From an uncultured Clostridia bacterium (GTDB lineage: Bacteria; Bacillota; Clostridia; Oscillospirales; Acutalibacteraceae), in the NCBI GenBank assembly GCA_946186535.1, contig CAMHNT010000093.1, positions 1 to 8,289 of the forward strand: a DNA stretch of 8,289 bases, given 5' to 3'. Shown piece by piece: positions 1-6,676 of this stretch. The translations under genes and the position numbers were made by a program. How positions within the stretch are numbered: position 1 is the first letter of the stretch; each line of letters starts with the position of its first letter. Below the pieces are notes generated by a model, which ran no database searches, was not told the DNA's origin, and saw only the letters and a list, made by a program, of their open reading frames with translations.

Positions 1-118
1 TACTCTTGATACGAGACATCGCCCGAGGATGCGGACTTAATGCGTCAGGGTTTCTCTCTATCATGCTTATTGGACTTTATTGAGAACGATTTCGGATGTT
101 CTCTTAACCCCGATTCCG
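1..118. repeat. Segmented intergenic repeat element, copy A (cut by the window edge)
   Basis: This stretch downstream of miaA shares five blocks, in the same order and orientation, with the mutS–mutL gap. On the plus strand they are TACTCTTGA (1-9), CGCCCGAG (20-27), GTCAGG (44-49), TGCTTATTGGACTTT (64-78) and ACCCCGATTCCG (107-118). Spacers between blocks are 10, 16, 14 and 28 bases, against 10, 17, 14 and 16 in the other copy. The spacers differ in sequence, so the conservation is block-like rather than uniform, as in a structured RNA or a multi-part protein-binding site. The copy may extend left beyond base 1. The transcribed strand is unknown. I do not recognise a named family. Confidence 0.7.
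82..103. other. Inverted repeat (small hairpin) inside repeat copy A
   Basis: GAGAAC at 82-87 is the exact reverse complement of GTTCTC at 98-103, with a 10-base loop. It lies in the spacer that is 12 bases longer in this copy than in the other. No T-run follows on either strand, so it is not a convincing intrinsic terminator for miaA, and no better terminator is visible in the 155 bases after miaA. Confidence 0.4.
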
Positions 119-155
119 GACATATTTAAAAATCAAATTGCGTCAAGAAAAAACT

Positions 156-1112
156 TTAACCGAATTTCTTCAGCTCTTCCCGGGCATATTCTATCGCCTG
201 CTTTTCAAGCTCTTCCGGGCTTTCGAAAGTATCGATATCAAACCACTTTATTTCTTCGTCTCTCAGAAACCATGTCAGCTGTCTCTTCGCATATCTCCTC
301 GACTGTTTTTTAAGCTCCTCAAGAGCTTCGTCAAGTGTTTTCTCTCCCTCAAAATAAGGAATAAGCTCCTTGTAGCCTATCGCCTTTTTTGCGGTCATTC
401 CGCAGTCTCCCGCCAGAATCTCTCTTGCCTCTTCGATGAGCCCCTGCTCAAACATTATGTCGACTCGCCTGTTTATTCTGTCATAAAGGAACTGTCTGTT
501 TTCTGCCTTCAATCCTATTTTGACCGTATTATACGGCGACCCCGCAAGCTTCGACCGTCTGTTGTGCTCGGTCATGGTAATGCCTGTAGTTTTGTAAATT
601 TCTATCGCACGAATAACTCTTTTTATATTGTTCGGCTCGATTCTCATCGCCGATTCGGGATCAAACTCATTAAGGTATTCAACAAGCGATTCAGCACCGT
701 ATCGTTCTGCTCTTTCTCTGAGTTCTCTTCGGAGTTCTTCATCTGCATCATTTTCCGCAAAATTAACGTTATTACTAAGAGAGTTAACATATAGCCCTGT
801 ACCTCCAACCAGAATAGGCATTTTTCCCCTTGAACTTATGTCTGAAATTTTTTCCTTCGCAAGCTCCACATACCGTGCCACGCTGAAGCTTTCGCTTGGC
901 GGCAGAAAGCCTATCAGATGATGCGGCACTCCCTCTGTTTCCTCGGCCGTCGGCTTTGCCGTTGCGATATCCATGTTCTCGTATATCTGCATGGAATCTG
1001 CGGAAACTACTTCTCCGTCAAAAAACTTCGCAAGCTTTACCCCGAGATGCGTCTTTCCCGAAGCGGTAGGACCGACAACCGAAATAAGCGGTATTTTGTT
1101 TTCATTATCCAT
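156..1112 (-). CDS. miaA: tRNA dimethylallyltransferase MiaA
   Basis: MiaA transfers a dimethylallyl (isopentenyl) group from DMAPP to N6 of A37 in tRNAs that read UNN codons, giving i6A, the substrate of MiaB encoded in the same cluster. The 318-residue length is typical of the family. Visible motifs are the P-loop GPTASGKT (14-21), DSMQIY with the expected catalytic Asp39 and the following MDIATAKP, HHLIG (64-68), GGTGLY (103-108), and the tRNA-binding RYAKRQLTWF (273-282). The ATG lies 6 bases after the mutL stop and has only a weak purine stretch upstream, within the end of mutL, which suggests translational coupling. The frame ends at a TAA and is intact. In many Firmicutes hfq follows miaA; if it does here, it lies outside the window. 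The identification is secure. Confidence 0.97.
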   Translation of the reverse strand: MDNENKIPLISVVGPTASGKTHLGVKLAKFFDGEVVSADSMQIYENMDIATAKPTAEETEGVPHHLIGFLPPSESFSVARYVELAKEKISDISSRGKMPILVGGTGLYVNSLSNNVNFAENDADEELRRELRERAERYGAESLVEYLNEFDPESAMRIEPNNIKRVIRAIEIYKTTGITMTEHNRRSKLAGSPYNTVKIGLKAENRQFLYDRINRRVDIMFEQGLIEEAREILAGDCGMTAKKAIGYKELIPYFEGEKTLDEALEELKKQSRRYAKRQLTWFLRDEEIKWFDIDTFESPEELEKQAIEYAREELKKFG

Positions 1113-1118
1113 AATATT

Positions 1119-3389
1119 CTACACTCTGCCAAACTGCTTCTCGATCTGATATTTTGTGATAACGATCGACGTCGGTCTGCCGTGCGGGCAGTACCGGTAG
1201 TTCGGATCCTTTTCCATAGTTTCGTACAGCCTGAAAAGCTCCTCGGGTGAACTGAGGTCTCCTCCCTTTATCGCGCTTCTGCAGGCGATATTGTGATAAA
1301 GCCAGTCGGTATATTCGCTTGAAATATCCTTTTTGTTTTCCAGAATATGATCCGCCATTTCCTCAACGGTTGCGGCTATGTCAAACGCATCGATGAACGA
1401 CGGAGCGGATCGTACAAGAACCGTGCTTCCGCCGAAGTCGTCTATCTCAAACCCTGACTCAAGCATAAGCTCACGCTTCTCAAGAATACCGCTGTACTGC
1501 TGTTTCGAAAGCGTTACGGCAACCGGTTCAAGAAGATACTGCGCAAACTTTTTCCCCTGCTCACGCTTAAGCTTTTCGTATATTATTCTTTCATGCAATG
1601 CGTGCTTGTCAACCATAACAAGCTCATTATTTCTTTCAACAATTATATATGTTTTAAAAGCCTCTCCTATATACCTTATTTTAACATCATCCGTCGGAAT
1701 AATTGTGGGTATCGTGTCGGACTTTTTATTTTCTCCTCTGTCATCGGATAAAAAGCTGTCCGGATCTTCTTCGATATTCTCTCCGCTTATAGAGTCATTT
1801 TCCGGATCTCCGGATTTGACGCCGGAGCTTTCGTCTCCGTTATACTCATTCAAACCCTGTTCAGTCACGGTTTCATTATCTATAATATTATCAATATTAT
1901 AGATATCCCCCGGCTTTTCTTCTTTATATTCGGTGCGGAATACTGCTGCACCATTCTCCGTCTCTTCCTCATTGTCTTCATCTTCAACGGTTATGTCAAT
2001 GTTGACATAGCCCCTTCTCACCGGACTTTTTACGCTATGAGAAAAGCTTACGTCTACTACGGAATCGCTGAGAACCGAATCACGTTTTTCTTCAACGGGA
2101 GTTACTCCGTAGTGATCTACAAAGCTTTGCTCCGCCTTGCTTCTCTGCTCGGCTTCACTCTTTCCTGTATCGTCGGCAGACTCAGCCGAAAACGATTCCG
2201 CCGATGTGTTTTCCAAAACGGAAGTATAATTTTTTATCGCCGTTGCGTTGATCTGTGCTTTATATGAAGGTCTGACAACAGGTTCATTCTTTATTTTTTC
2301 AACCGTGTACTGCGACATGGTAAAAGGCTTTTGAACAACGGACTTATCAACAAGATTTTGCGCCGGATTCTGCGGATCAAGCCTGAAATTCTTGACCGTA
2401 TCGCCGTCAATCAGCGCAGACCGCACACCGTAGTAAACGGCTTCAAAAATCGGTTTTTCGTTCACAAACCGCACCTCTATTTTAGCAGGGTGAACATTCA
2501 CGTCAACGGCATTGAACGACAGTCCGATATGAAGAACACAGCCGGGAAACTTTCCGACCATTACCATACCCTTGCAGGCTTCCTCGAGAGCCGCCATAGC
2601 CGTGCGGCTTTTTACGAATCTTCCGTTGATGAAGAAATTCTGCATCGCCCGTGAAGCTCTTGCAGCCTGCGGTTTCGTGACATAACCCTTGACTGTCACG
2701 CCATTGAGCTCATAATCAACGGGAACTATTCCCTTTATAAAATCCCTTCCGAAAACGGAATAAATACAATTTTTAAGATTACCGTCGCCCGAGGTGACAA
2801 GCGTCTGCTTGTTGTCCCTTATAAAAGTAAATGCAACCTCGCTGTGCGACAGTGCGATTTTATCTATAACCGAAGCAACCGCATTCGCCTCCGAAACATT
2901 CTTTTTCAGAAATTTCATTCTGGCAGGAACATTATAAAAAAGATCCCTTATAACAAACGTGGTTCCCTTCGGGCATCCTGCGTCCTCCATCAGAACCTCG
3001 TCGCAGCCCTCAATGACATAGTGCGTTCCGACCTCGTCCTCGTCCGCCTTCGTCAGCAGATCAACCTTTGCGACGGCAGCAATCGAAGCGAGCGCCTCGC
3101 CTCTGAAGCCGAGAGTCCCGATAGAATCAAGGTCATTAGACTCCTTAACCTTGCTTGTTGCATGGCGGAGAAAAGCGTTTCTGACGTCGTCTCTCAGAAT
3201 ACCGCTGCCGTTGTCGGTGACACGCATCATGGTGATACCGCCGTTCTGAATCTCAACGGTTACGGCTGTCGCACCCGAATCTATAGAATTTTCGACAAGC
3301 TCTTTTATTACCGATGACGGTCTTTCGACCACCTCGCCTGCTGCGATAAGCTCCGCAACATGCTTATCCAAAACATTAATCCTTCCCAT
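1119..3389 (-). CDS. mutL: DNA mismatch repair protein MutL (endonuclease type)
   Basis: MutL is the ATP-dependent mediator of mismatch repair. This one is of the nicking type found in bacteria lacking MutH. The N-terminal GHKL ATPase domain (about 1-333) has ELVENSIDSGA with the expected catalytic Glu30 and Mg-binding Asn34, DNGSGI (59-64) and LGFRGEALASI. The C-terminal domain (about 567-756) has DKHALHERIIYE (594-605), matching the DQHA(x)2E(x)4E metal site with Lys for Gln, then ACRSAIKGGD with Cys703 and CPHGRP (734-739). QYLLEP (617-622) fits the sliding-clamp-binding pattern. The roughly 230-residue linker is long and acidic, making the protein 756 residues against about 627 in Bacillus subtilis. 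The ATG start is supported by GGGGTG five bases upstream. The gene follows mutS and is closely linked to miaA. Confidence 0.97.
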   Translation of the reverse strand: MGRINVLDKHVAELIAAGEVVERPSSVIKELVENSIDSGATAVTVEIQNGGITMMRVTDNGSGILRDDVRNAFLRHATSKVKESNDLDSIGTLGFRGEALASIAAVAKVDLLTKADEDEVGTHYVIEGCDEVLMEDAGCPKGTTFVIRDLFYNVPARMKFLKKNVSEANAVASVIDKIALSHSEVAFTFIRDNKQTLVTSGDGNLKNCIYSVFGRDFIKGIVPVDYELNGVTVKGYVTKPQAARASRAMQNFFINGRFVKSRTAMAALEEACKGMVMVGKFPGCVLHIGLSFNAVDVNVHPAKIEVRFVNEKPIFEAVYYGVRSALIDGDTVKNFRLDPQNPAQNLVDKSVVQKPFTMSQYTVEKIKNEPVVRPSYKAQINATAIKNYTSVLENTSAESFSAESADDTGKSEAEQRSKAEQSFVDHYGVTPVEEKRDSVLSDSVVDVSFSHSVKSPVRRGYVNIDITVEDEDNEEETENGAAVFRTEYKEEKPGDIYNIDNIIDNETVTEQGLNEYNGDESSGVKSGDPENDSISGENIEEDPDSFLSDDRGENKKSDTIPTIIPTDDVKIRYIGEAFKTYIIVERNNELVMVDKHALHERIIYEKLKREQGKKFAQYLLEPVAVTLSKQQYSGILEKRELMLESGFEIDDFGGSTVLVRSAPSFIDAFDIAATVEEMADHILENKKDISSEYTDWLYHNIACRSAIKGGDLSSPEELFRLYETMEKDPNYRYCPHGRPTSIVITKYQIEKQFGRV
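1877..1905. repeat. Near-perfect 29-base palindrome inside mutL
   Basis: Bases 1877-1889 and 1893-1905 are exact reverse complements (13 of 13) around a 3-base centre (1890-1892). The arms are almost entirely A and T. The palindrome lies in the part of mutL encoding the acidic linker, where it reads as an Ile/Asp/Asn-rich peptide (IYNIDNIIDN). It could form a hairpin in mutL mRNA or a cruciform in DNA; it could equally be a by-product of low-complexity coding sequence. Confidence 0.75.
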
Positions 3390-3394
3390 TTTTT

Positions 3395-3400
3395 CACCCC
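3395..3400 (-). promoter_or_regulatory. mutL ribosome-binding site within a repeat block
   Basis: On the minus strand GGGGTG stands five bases before the mutL ATG, and with the following A it resembles the GGTGA part of the anti-Shine-Dalgarno complement. It is part of the CGGAATCGGGGT block that recurs at 3507-3518 (one mismatch) and 107-118 (identical), so the repeat appears to supply the translation signal of mutL. Confidence 0.6.
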
Positions 3401-3518
3401 GATTCCGAATATACTCTTGACATTAATCACCGCCCGAGAATAGGGTCTTTTACCGGTCAGGTTTTTTCCCTATTCTGCTTTTTGGACTTTTCATACTTTT
3501 TTATTTACACCGATTCCG
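3396..3518. repeat. Segmented intergenic repeat element, copy B (mutS–mutL gap)
   Basis: The plus-strand blocks are TACTCTTGA (3412-3420), CGCCCGAG (3431-3438), GTCAGG (3456-3461), TGCTTTTTGGACTTT (3476-3490; 14 of 15 identical to copy A) and ACACCGATTCCG (3507-3518). A further ACCCCGATTCCG at 3396-3407 flanks the other end, 111 bases from its partner. Arms 3437-3445 and 3468-3476 form a perfect 9-base-pair inverted repeat enclosing 22 bases that include the GTCAGG block. On the plus strand this hairpin runs into GCTTTTTGG, faintly terminator-like. On the minus strand the element would form most of the leader of a mutL mRNA starting inside the gap. Function is unknown; a structured RNA, a bound DNA site and an immobile repeat are all possible. 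Confidence 0.7.
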
Positions 3519-3524
3519 TACTTT

Positions 3525-3553
3525 ATTATTGGTACAACTTTCATGCCCGACAA
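3525..3553 (-). promoter_or_regulatory. Possible internal promoter for mutL–miaA
   Basis: On the minus strand TTGTCG (3548-3553; 4 of 6 to the -35 consensus) is followed after 17 bases by AATAAT (3525-3530; 5 of 6 to the -10 consensus). Initiation would fall near 3518, the edge of repeat copy B, giving a leader of about 130 bases. The -35 lies partly in the loop of a weak inverted repeat (3536-3541 with 3553-3558). In AT-rich DNA such matches arise by chance, so this is tentative. Confidence 0.3.
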
Positions 3554-3571
3554 AAGTTATATATATATACT

Positions 3572-6187
3572 TTACCCGTTACACATATTCTTCAGCTCAT
3601 AAAGCTTATTCAGCGCTTCGATAGGCGTCAGTGTATTGACATCAATATTTCTCACAAACTCTTCTATCCTTGAATCGGAAGAAGAAATCAGCGAAAGCTG
3701 TGGCTCGGGATCGGCAATAACTTCCTTTTTCTTCCTTCGCGGCGGCTCGGTTTTCTTTCCGCTCTCAAGCTCTTTCAGAATAGCCTTTGCGCGAACGATC
3801 ACAGACTCCGGGAGTCCTGCGAGCTTCGCCACTTCAATGCCGTAGCTGTCGTCTGCGCCGCCCGGAACGATCCTTCTCAGGAACGTTATGTCGTCGCCCC
3901 TCTTTTTTACAGCAATATTATAATTGCGGACGCCGTCGAGAAGCTCTTCCATAACCGTCAGTTCATGATAATGCGTAGCAAAAAGCGCTCTTGCGCCGAG
4001 CTTCTTTTTATCTGCAACATATTCAAGCACCGCACGCGCAATACTCATTCCGTCAAAGGTTGAAGTACCTCTTCCGATTTCATCGAGTATAAGCAGGCTC
4101 TGAGACGTTGCATTTTTGATGATCTCTGCAACCTCGTTCATTTCAACCATAAACGTTGACTGACCGCTTGCGAGGTCGTCGCTTGCGCCGACTCTCGTAA
4201 AAATCGCGTCGGTAATCGAAATCTTTGCGCTGCTTGCAGGAACGAACGAGCCTATCTGAGCCATAAGAACTATGAGTGCCGTCTGGCGCATATACGTTGA
4301 TTTACCGGCCATATTCGGACCGGTAATAATTGCGACTCTGTTTGATTTTCCGTCGAGAGTTACGTCGTTGGGCACAAAAGGAGTATCGTTGAGCAATTTT
4401 TCCACAACCGGATGACGTCCGTCCTTTATAATAATTTCACCGTTAAGATTCACATCAGGACGGCAGTAGCGCATATCAACCGCCACAACGGCAAACGAAG
4501 TCAGAACGTCAAGCCTTGCGACCGCTCTTGCCGTGGTCTGGATTCTCTCCAGATTTCCCGCTATCCGGTCACGGACCTGTGTGAAAAGCTGATATTCAAG
4601 AGCCGTTGCCCTGTCCTTTGCGCCGAGTATCTTGCCCTCCAGCTCCTTAAGCTCGGGAGTTATGTATCTCTCGCAGTTTGCAAGTGTCTGCTTTCTGATA
4701 TAATTTTCCGGAACAAGATTCTTATATGAATTCGAAACCTCTATGTAATATCCGAAAACCCTGTTGTAGCCTATCTTAAGCTTCGGGATACCGGTCCTTT
4801 CCCTCTGTTCGGCTTCAAGTCTTGCGAGGACACCGGTCGAATCCGACATATCGCCCTTCAGGTAGTCTATCTCACTGCTGAACCCTTCCCGTATGAGGCC
4901 GCCCTCACGCACAGAAAACGGCGGATCCTCGACTATCGCTCTGTCTATAAGCTCCCTGACATCATCGAGCTCGTCAATATCATTATATATTTCTTTAAGC
5001 TCGGTTGATTTTGCAGTTTCAAGATTACTCTTGATAGACGGAAGCTTTCCGAGCGCCGACTCCAGCGACCTCAGATCTCTCGCATTCGCAGAACCGTAGA
5101 CTATCTTCGTCATAAGACGCTCGATATCGAAAATTCCCGAAAGAGCCTCCACGGTTTCTCCCCTCAAAATTGCGTCTCCCACAAGCTCCTCGACCGCATT
5201 CTGTCTGCGTATAATAGCTGCACAGCTGAGAATGGGACGTTCTATCCATCTGCGGATGAGCCGCTTTCCCATTGCGGTTTTCGTGCTGTCAAGAACCCAA
5301 AGAAGTGAACCCTTCTTGTCCTTCGAACGCATTGTTTCGTTAAGCTCAAGGTTTCGTTTTGTATTGTAGTCAAGACGCATAAAGCGATTTTCACCATACA
5401 GCTCAAGATGATTGATGCGCTCCAGTCCGGTCTTCTGGGTTTCAGTAAGATACCGCAGAAGACCTCCCACAGAGCAGACAATTCCTTCACATCCGTCAAG
5501 CGAAAGCGATTCGAGATCATTCTTCTTGAAATGAGCGAGAACCGTTTTCGAAGCCTCTTTAAAATCGAAATACTCGTCACCGAACATTTCGACCGCCGCA
5601 CTCAGCTTATCCTTTATAAACGGCACGACAGAACTGATCTTGTCGACCTCTCCGCCGACGAGAATTTCTCTCGGGTTGTATCGTGAAAGCTCGCTTTTGA
5701 GCTGTGTACCGTCCTTGCTGTACTCGATATCACAGCCGTAAAGCTCGCCGGTGGAAATATCGCAGAACGAAGCCGAGTGCTTTTCTCCTACGGTAAAAAC
5801 AGACGCTATGAAGTTGTTTTTAGACTCGTCGAGCATTGTGTCCTCCATAACGGTACCGGGAGTTATAACACGGATTATGTCCCGCTTTACGAGTCCCTTT
5901 GCCGTTGCGGGGTCTTCGGTCTGCTCACATATTGCTACCTTGTAGCCCTTCGCCACAAGCTTTGCGATATAAGATTCACAGCTGTGGAACGGCACTCCGC
6001 ACATCGGCGCACGTTCCTCCTGACCGCAGTCTCTTCCCGTCAGAGTAAGCTCCAGCTCTTTTGACGCAAGTATTGCATCATCAAAAAACATCTCGTAAAA
6101 ATCGCCTAACCTGAAAAAAAGAATACTGTCCTTGTTCTGCTCTTTAATACTGAAATATTGTTTCATCATCGGGGATAACTCCGCCAT
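3572..6187 (-). CDS. mutS: DNA mismatch repair protein MutS
   Basis: MutS recognises base mismatches and small loops and recruits MutL. The 871-residue length fits MutS1 (853 residues in E. coli). The N-terminal mismatch-binding domain has GDFYEMF with the mismatch-contacting Phe30 and Glu32 of the F-x-E motif. The connector, lever and clamp regions follow. The C-terminal ABC-type ATPase has Walker A GPNMAGKST (623-631), the signature region DDLASGQST (670-678), Walker B LLILDE ending in Asp702-Glu703, and THYHEL containing His739. QLSLI (830-834) near the C terminus resembles the sliding-clamp-binding peptide, followed by the short dimerisation tail. A strong AGGAGG (6195-6200) stands 7 bases before the ATG. 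The gene starts 31 bases after the YlbF-family gene and is intact; the presence of the F-x-E motif excludes MutS2 and most other MutS paralogues. Confidence 0.98.
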   Translation of the reverse strand: MAELSPMMKQYFSIKEQNKDSILFFRLGDFYEMFFDDAILASKELELTLTGRDCGQEERAPMCGVPFHSCESYIAKLVAKGYKVAICEQTEDPATAKGLVKRDIIRVITPGTVMEDTMLDESKNNFIASVFTVGEKHSASFCDISTGELYGCDIEYSKDGTQLKSELSRYNPREILVGGEVDKISSVVPFIKDKLSAAVEMFGDEYFDFKEASKTVLAHFKKNDLESLSLDGCEGIVCSVGGLLRYLTETQKTGLERINHLELYGENRFMRLDYNTKRNLELNETMRSKDKKGSLLWVLDSTKTAMGKRLIRRWIERPILSCAAIIRRQNAVEELVGDAILRGETVEALSGIFDIERLMTKIVYGSANARDLRSLESALGKLPSIKSNLETAKSTELKEIYNDIDELDDVRELIDRAIVEDPPFSVREGGLIREGFSSEIDYLKGDMSDSTGVLARLEAEQRERTGIPKLKIGYNRVFGYYIEVSNSYKNLVPENYIRKQTLANCERYITPELKELEGKILGAKDRATALEYQLFTQVRDRIAGNLERIQTTARAVARLDVLTSFAVVAVDMRYCRPDVNLNGEIIIKDGRHPVVEKLLNDTPFVPNDVTLDGKSNRVAIITGPNMAGKSTYMRQTALIVLMAQIGSFVPASSAKISITDAIFTRVGASDDLASGQSTFMVEMNEVAEIIKNATSQSLLILDEIGRGTSTFDGMSIARAVLEYVADKKKLGARALFATHYHELTVMEELLDGVRNYNIAVKKRGDDITFLRRIVPGGADDSYGIEVAKLAGLPESVIVRAKAILKELESGKKTEPPRRKKKEVIADPEPQLSLISSSDSRIEEFVRNIDVNTLTPIEALNKLYELKNMCNG

Positions 6188-6218
6188 ATTTCCACCTCCT
6201 TATTTTTCTGTGAATTTA

Positions 6219-6629
6219 TCAGTGACAGCCTCCGCAGCTCGCACAGCTCCCCGAACAGCCCATACCTCCAATAAAATCAGTGGTTTCCGGATCGTCGCCG
6301 TCAGCTGAGTTCTGAATTATCGCAAGAACTCTCTGAAGCTTTGAGTCAAACTCCAGCTTAGCCTTGTTGTAGTTCGCCATATTCTCATTCTGCATGACCT
6401 GAGAATAGAGATGTCTCATTTCCTTGTTGAGAGTCTGAAGCTTCTCGTCGTCTCTGTCGACCTTTGAAGCCTCGCTGTTGATAGCCATTCTTTTTATATT
6501 GAAATCGGAAATAAGCTCCTGAAGCTCTTCATCGGCTTCGCTTACCTGCTCGGCAGTACGCATTTTTATGTATGTCTCGTCCTGCTGGATCTCCTTTCCG
6601 ATCTGTCTTGCAAGCTCTATGATATCCAT
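6219..6629 (-). CDS. YlbF-family protein with a cysteine-rich tail
   Basis: This 136-residue, highly charged, probably all-helical protein matches the YlbF/YmcA (Com_YlbF) type: a short helix starting IIELARQIGKEI, two long amphipathic helices (about 25-110) and a disordered end. In Bacillus subtilis YlbF acts with YmcA and YaaT in a complex that influences RNase Y-dependent mRNA processing, competence, sporulation and biofilm formation, and that carries iron-sulfur clusters. The last residues hold four closely spaced cysteines (125, 129, 132, 135) and a terminal His136, a plausible metal or cluster ligand set. No membrane segment or signal peptide is seen. The ATG follows a modest AAAGG (6640-6644) at 10 bases. 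It lies 47 bases after miaB and 31 before mutS. YlbF and YmcA are hard to tell apart by eye; the cysteine tail favours YlbF. Its precise role here is inferred. Confidence 0.85.
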   Translation of the reverse strand: MDIIELARQIGKEIQQDETYIKMRTAEQVSEADEELQELISDFNIKRMAINSEASKVDRDDEKLQTLNKEMRHLYSQVMQNENMANYNKAKLEFDSKLQRVLAIIQNSADGDDPETTDFIGGMGCSGSCASCGGCH

Positions 6630-6676
6630 TGTGATAAAACCTTTCTGTATTTAAAATTCGGTCGATTAATCAAAAA

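Noticed and set aside
1..118. Repeat copy A as a CRISPR array or as a tRNA or known ribozyme
   Set aside because: There are no short regularly spaced identical repeats, no cloverleaf arms, and the bases after CTGA do not fit a hammerhead core; no twister, pistol or HDV pattern was evident.
138..794. A 218-codon open frame on the plus strand opposite miaA
   Set aside because: The minus-strand miaA frame has all its family motifs and covers this stretch; the plus-strand product resembles nothing and is rich in Phe, Ser and Arg, as expected of an antisense shadow.
2844..3317. A 157-codon open frame on the plus strand opposite the MutL ATPase domain
   Set aside because: It lies entirely across the conserved GHKL motifs of mutL and has no recognisable domain or clear ribosome-binding site.
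3396..3518. Copy B as an inserted mobile element with target-site duplication
   Set aside because: The flanking 12-base match also ends copy A at a different site, so it belongs to the element; there are no terminal inverted repeats at the element ends and no transposase.
3556..3569. Alternating AT run just after mutS, considered as part of a terminator
   Set aside because: There is no GC-rich stem with a following T-run on the minus strand; the nearby inverted repeat (3536-3541 with 3553-3558) has only six mostly A/T pairs and an 11-base loop.
5242..5601. A 119-codon minus-strand frame inside mutS
   Set aside because: It is out of frame with the intact mutS and is a shadow; there is no sign of a frameshift in mutS.
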